Below are positions 63,088 through 64,000 of a stretch of 64,000 nucleotides of DNA, in pieces; position 1 is the stretch's first letter; each line of letters opens with the position of its first letter. Under the pieces are notes generated by a model, which saw only the letters and a program-made list of their open reading frames with translations, was not told where the DNA came from and searched no databases. Location: the NCBI RefSeq assembly GCF_902498845.1, contig NZ_CABVLM010000013.1, positions 62,001-126,000 of the forward strand, written 5' to 3'. Made by a program: the position numbers and the translations under genes. This DNA comes from Pseudoalteromonas rhizosphaerae (lineage in GTDB: Bacteria; Pseudomonadota; Gammaproteobacteria; Enterobacterales; Alteromonadaceae).

Positions 63088-63112
63088 CTTTACTCTTTGA
63101 CCCGTAAAAGTC

Positions 63113-64000
63113 TTACACTTTCAAGTAGTCCATGATCCCTTCGGCGGCGTTACGCCCTTCGAAGATTGCGGTGACTACTAAATCTGAGCCGCGCACTATA
63201 TCGCCGCCAGCAAAGATTTTAGGGTTAGTTGTTTGATGGGTAAATTCACCTTGCTCTGGTGCGTTAATGCCGCCCCAGTGATTTATCTCTACATCGTACT
63301 TTTCTAACCAGTCCATTTTGTGTGGTTTGAAACCAAATGCCATTATTACTTGGTCGGCTTCAATCACATGCTCAGAACCTGGTACTACTTCTGCGCGGCT
63401 GCGGCCTTTTTCATCTGGTTCACCCATTTGGGTTTTCACCATTTGTACGCCTGCAACATGGCCGTTGTCGTTTAGTACGATACCGGTTGGTTGCACGTTA
63501 AAGGTAAATTCAACGCCCTCTTCTTTGGCGTTTTTCACTTCACGTCTTGAACCTGGCATGTTTTCTTCATCACGACGATAAGCACAGATTACTTTTTCCG
63601 CACCTTGACGAATTGAAGTACGTACACAGTCCATCGCGGTATCACCACCACCAAGTACCACAACCTTTTGGTTAGCCATATCAAGATAAGCTTGGTTAGA
63701 CTCATCATAGCCCATTACGCGGTTGGTATTACCGATTAAGAACGGTAATGCATCATGTACACCTGGTGCATCTTCGTTTTCAAGGCCAGCACGCATGCTT
63801 TGATAAGTCCCCACTCCCAAAAATACTGCGTCGTATTCGGCCAATATTTCATCCATAGTGATATCAACACCGACTTCAGTATTAAGTTTAAACTCAACCC
63901 CCATTTCGGTGAAAATTTCACGACGTTTTTGCATGACTTGTTTTTCAAGTTTGAACGATGGAATACCAAAAGTAAGCAAGCCACCAATTTCTGGATGACG
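63113..64000 (-). CDS. gltD: Glutamate synthase small subunit, C-terminal part (cut by window end)
   Basis: The frame continues past the right edge. A Met at 63979 is internal. It has HPEIGG-LLTFGIPSFKLEKQVMQKRREI near the edge, then NQKVVVLGGGDTAMDCVRTSIRQGAEKVICAYRRDEENMPGSRREV (second NADPH-binding Rossmann site) and the C-terminal FAD segment IFAGGDIVRGSDLVVTAIFEGRNAAEGIMDYL. GltD passes electrons from NADPH to GltB to make glutamate from glutamine and 2-oxoglutarate. It is the last gene of its unit, with the terminator just after; gltB is expected further right. Confidence 0.93.
   Translation of the reverse strand, partial: RHPEIGGLLTFGIPSFKLEKQVMQKRREIFTEMGVEFKLNTEVGVDITMDEILAEYDAVFLGVGTYQSMRAGLENEDAPGVHDALPFLIGNTNRVMGYDESNQAYLDMANQKVVVLGGGDTAMDCVRTSIRQGAEKVICAYRRDEENMPGSRREVKNAKEEGVEFTFNVQPTGIVLNDNGHVAGVQMVKTQMGEPDEKGRSRAEVVPGSEHVIEADQVIMAFGFKPHKMDWLEKYDVEINHWGGINAPEQGEFTHQTTNPKIFAGGDIVRGSDLVVTAIFEGRNAAEGIMDYLKV

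Noticed and set aside
1..64000. CRISPR arrays, tRNA or rRNA genes
   Set aside because: I saw no regularly spaced direct repeats and no cloverleaf or rRNA-like sequence.

Overview
The window looks like the chromosome of a marine gammaproteobacterium, most likely Pseudoalteromonas or a close relative. This is inferred from the AT-rich sequence, a secreted GH5 cellulase built like the cold-active Cel5G of Pseudoalteromonas (GH5, thrombospondin-type-3 linker, CBM5), two TonB receptors, a cyanide-insensitive-type bd oxidase, AcpH, GltD, and the short inverted-repeat elements. I saw no tRNA, rRNA or CRISPR array. Several genes use TTG starts with good ribosome binding sites.

Positions 1-15,120 are a polymorphic-toxin (RHS/YD-repeat) locus, almost all on the minus strand. 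One full-length secreted RHS protein (10536-14585) follows a small secreted YD-repeat protein. Downstream of it (lower coordinates) lies a graveyard or reservoir of 'orphan' cassettes. Most hold a piece of the same RHS core, a different C-terminal tip and a small, mostly membrane, putative immunity gene. One tip is a Hint + URI-like nuclease with an in-frame stop. A DUF4262 gene, an IS110 relic, a frameshifted REP-associated transposase, two copies of a ~100-bp inverted-repeat element and a recurring hairpin after the immunity genes mark the recombination history.

Positions 15.8-46 kb are mostly housekeeping and accessory metabolism: an MFS transporter; a secreted pyroglutamyl-peptidase-like protein with Ser in place of the catalytic Cys; a probable zinc-regulated pair (chaperone-like protein + TonB receptor) with a Zur-like box; a cytosolic hybrid sensor kinase; the cioAB oxidase with an unlisted 39-aa DUF2474 third subunit and a divergent MocR regulator; acpH; a phosphoethanolamine-transferase-like sulfatase; a membrane-anchored AraC regulator; a DUF457 hydrolase; the cellulase; a DUF885 peptidase; and a secreted lipase/DUF4785 pair.

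Positions 46-63 kb are accessory and have the flavour of a defence or conflict region. They hold an SAMHD1-like HD phosphohydrolase followed by a B12-binding radical SAM protein split at an A8 tract, a Fur-box siderophore receptor, an ankyrin protein, a short endonuclease V, two SMI1/KNR4 (SUKH) proteins around an hscC - J-like - DUF1266 chaperone operon, and a truncated DprA-like protein with an unknown small partner. The window ends inside gltD.

The best candidates for something undescribed are the RHS cassette array with its shared terminal hairpin and tips ending in DGSC, the HD + frameshifted radical SAM pair, and the Hsp70/J-like/DUF1266 operon bracketed by SUKH proteins.
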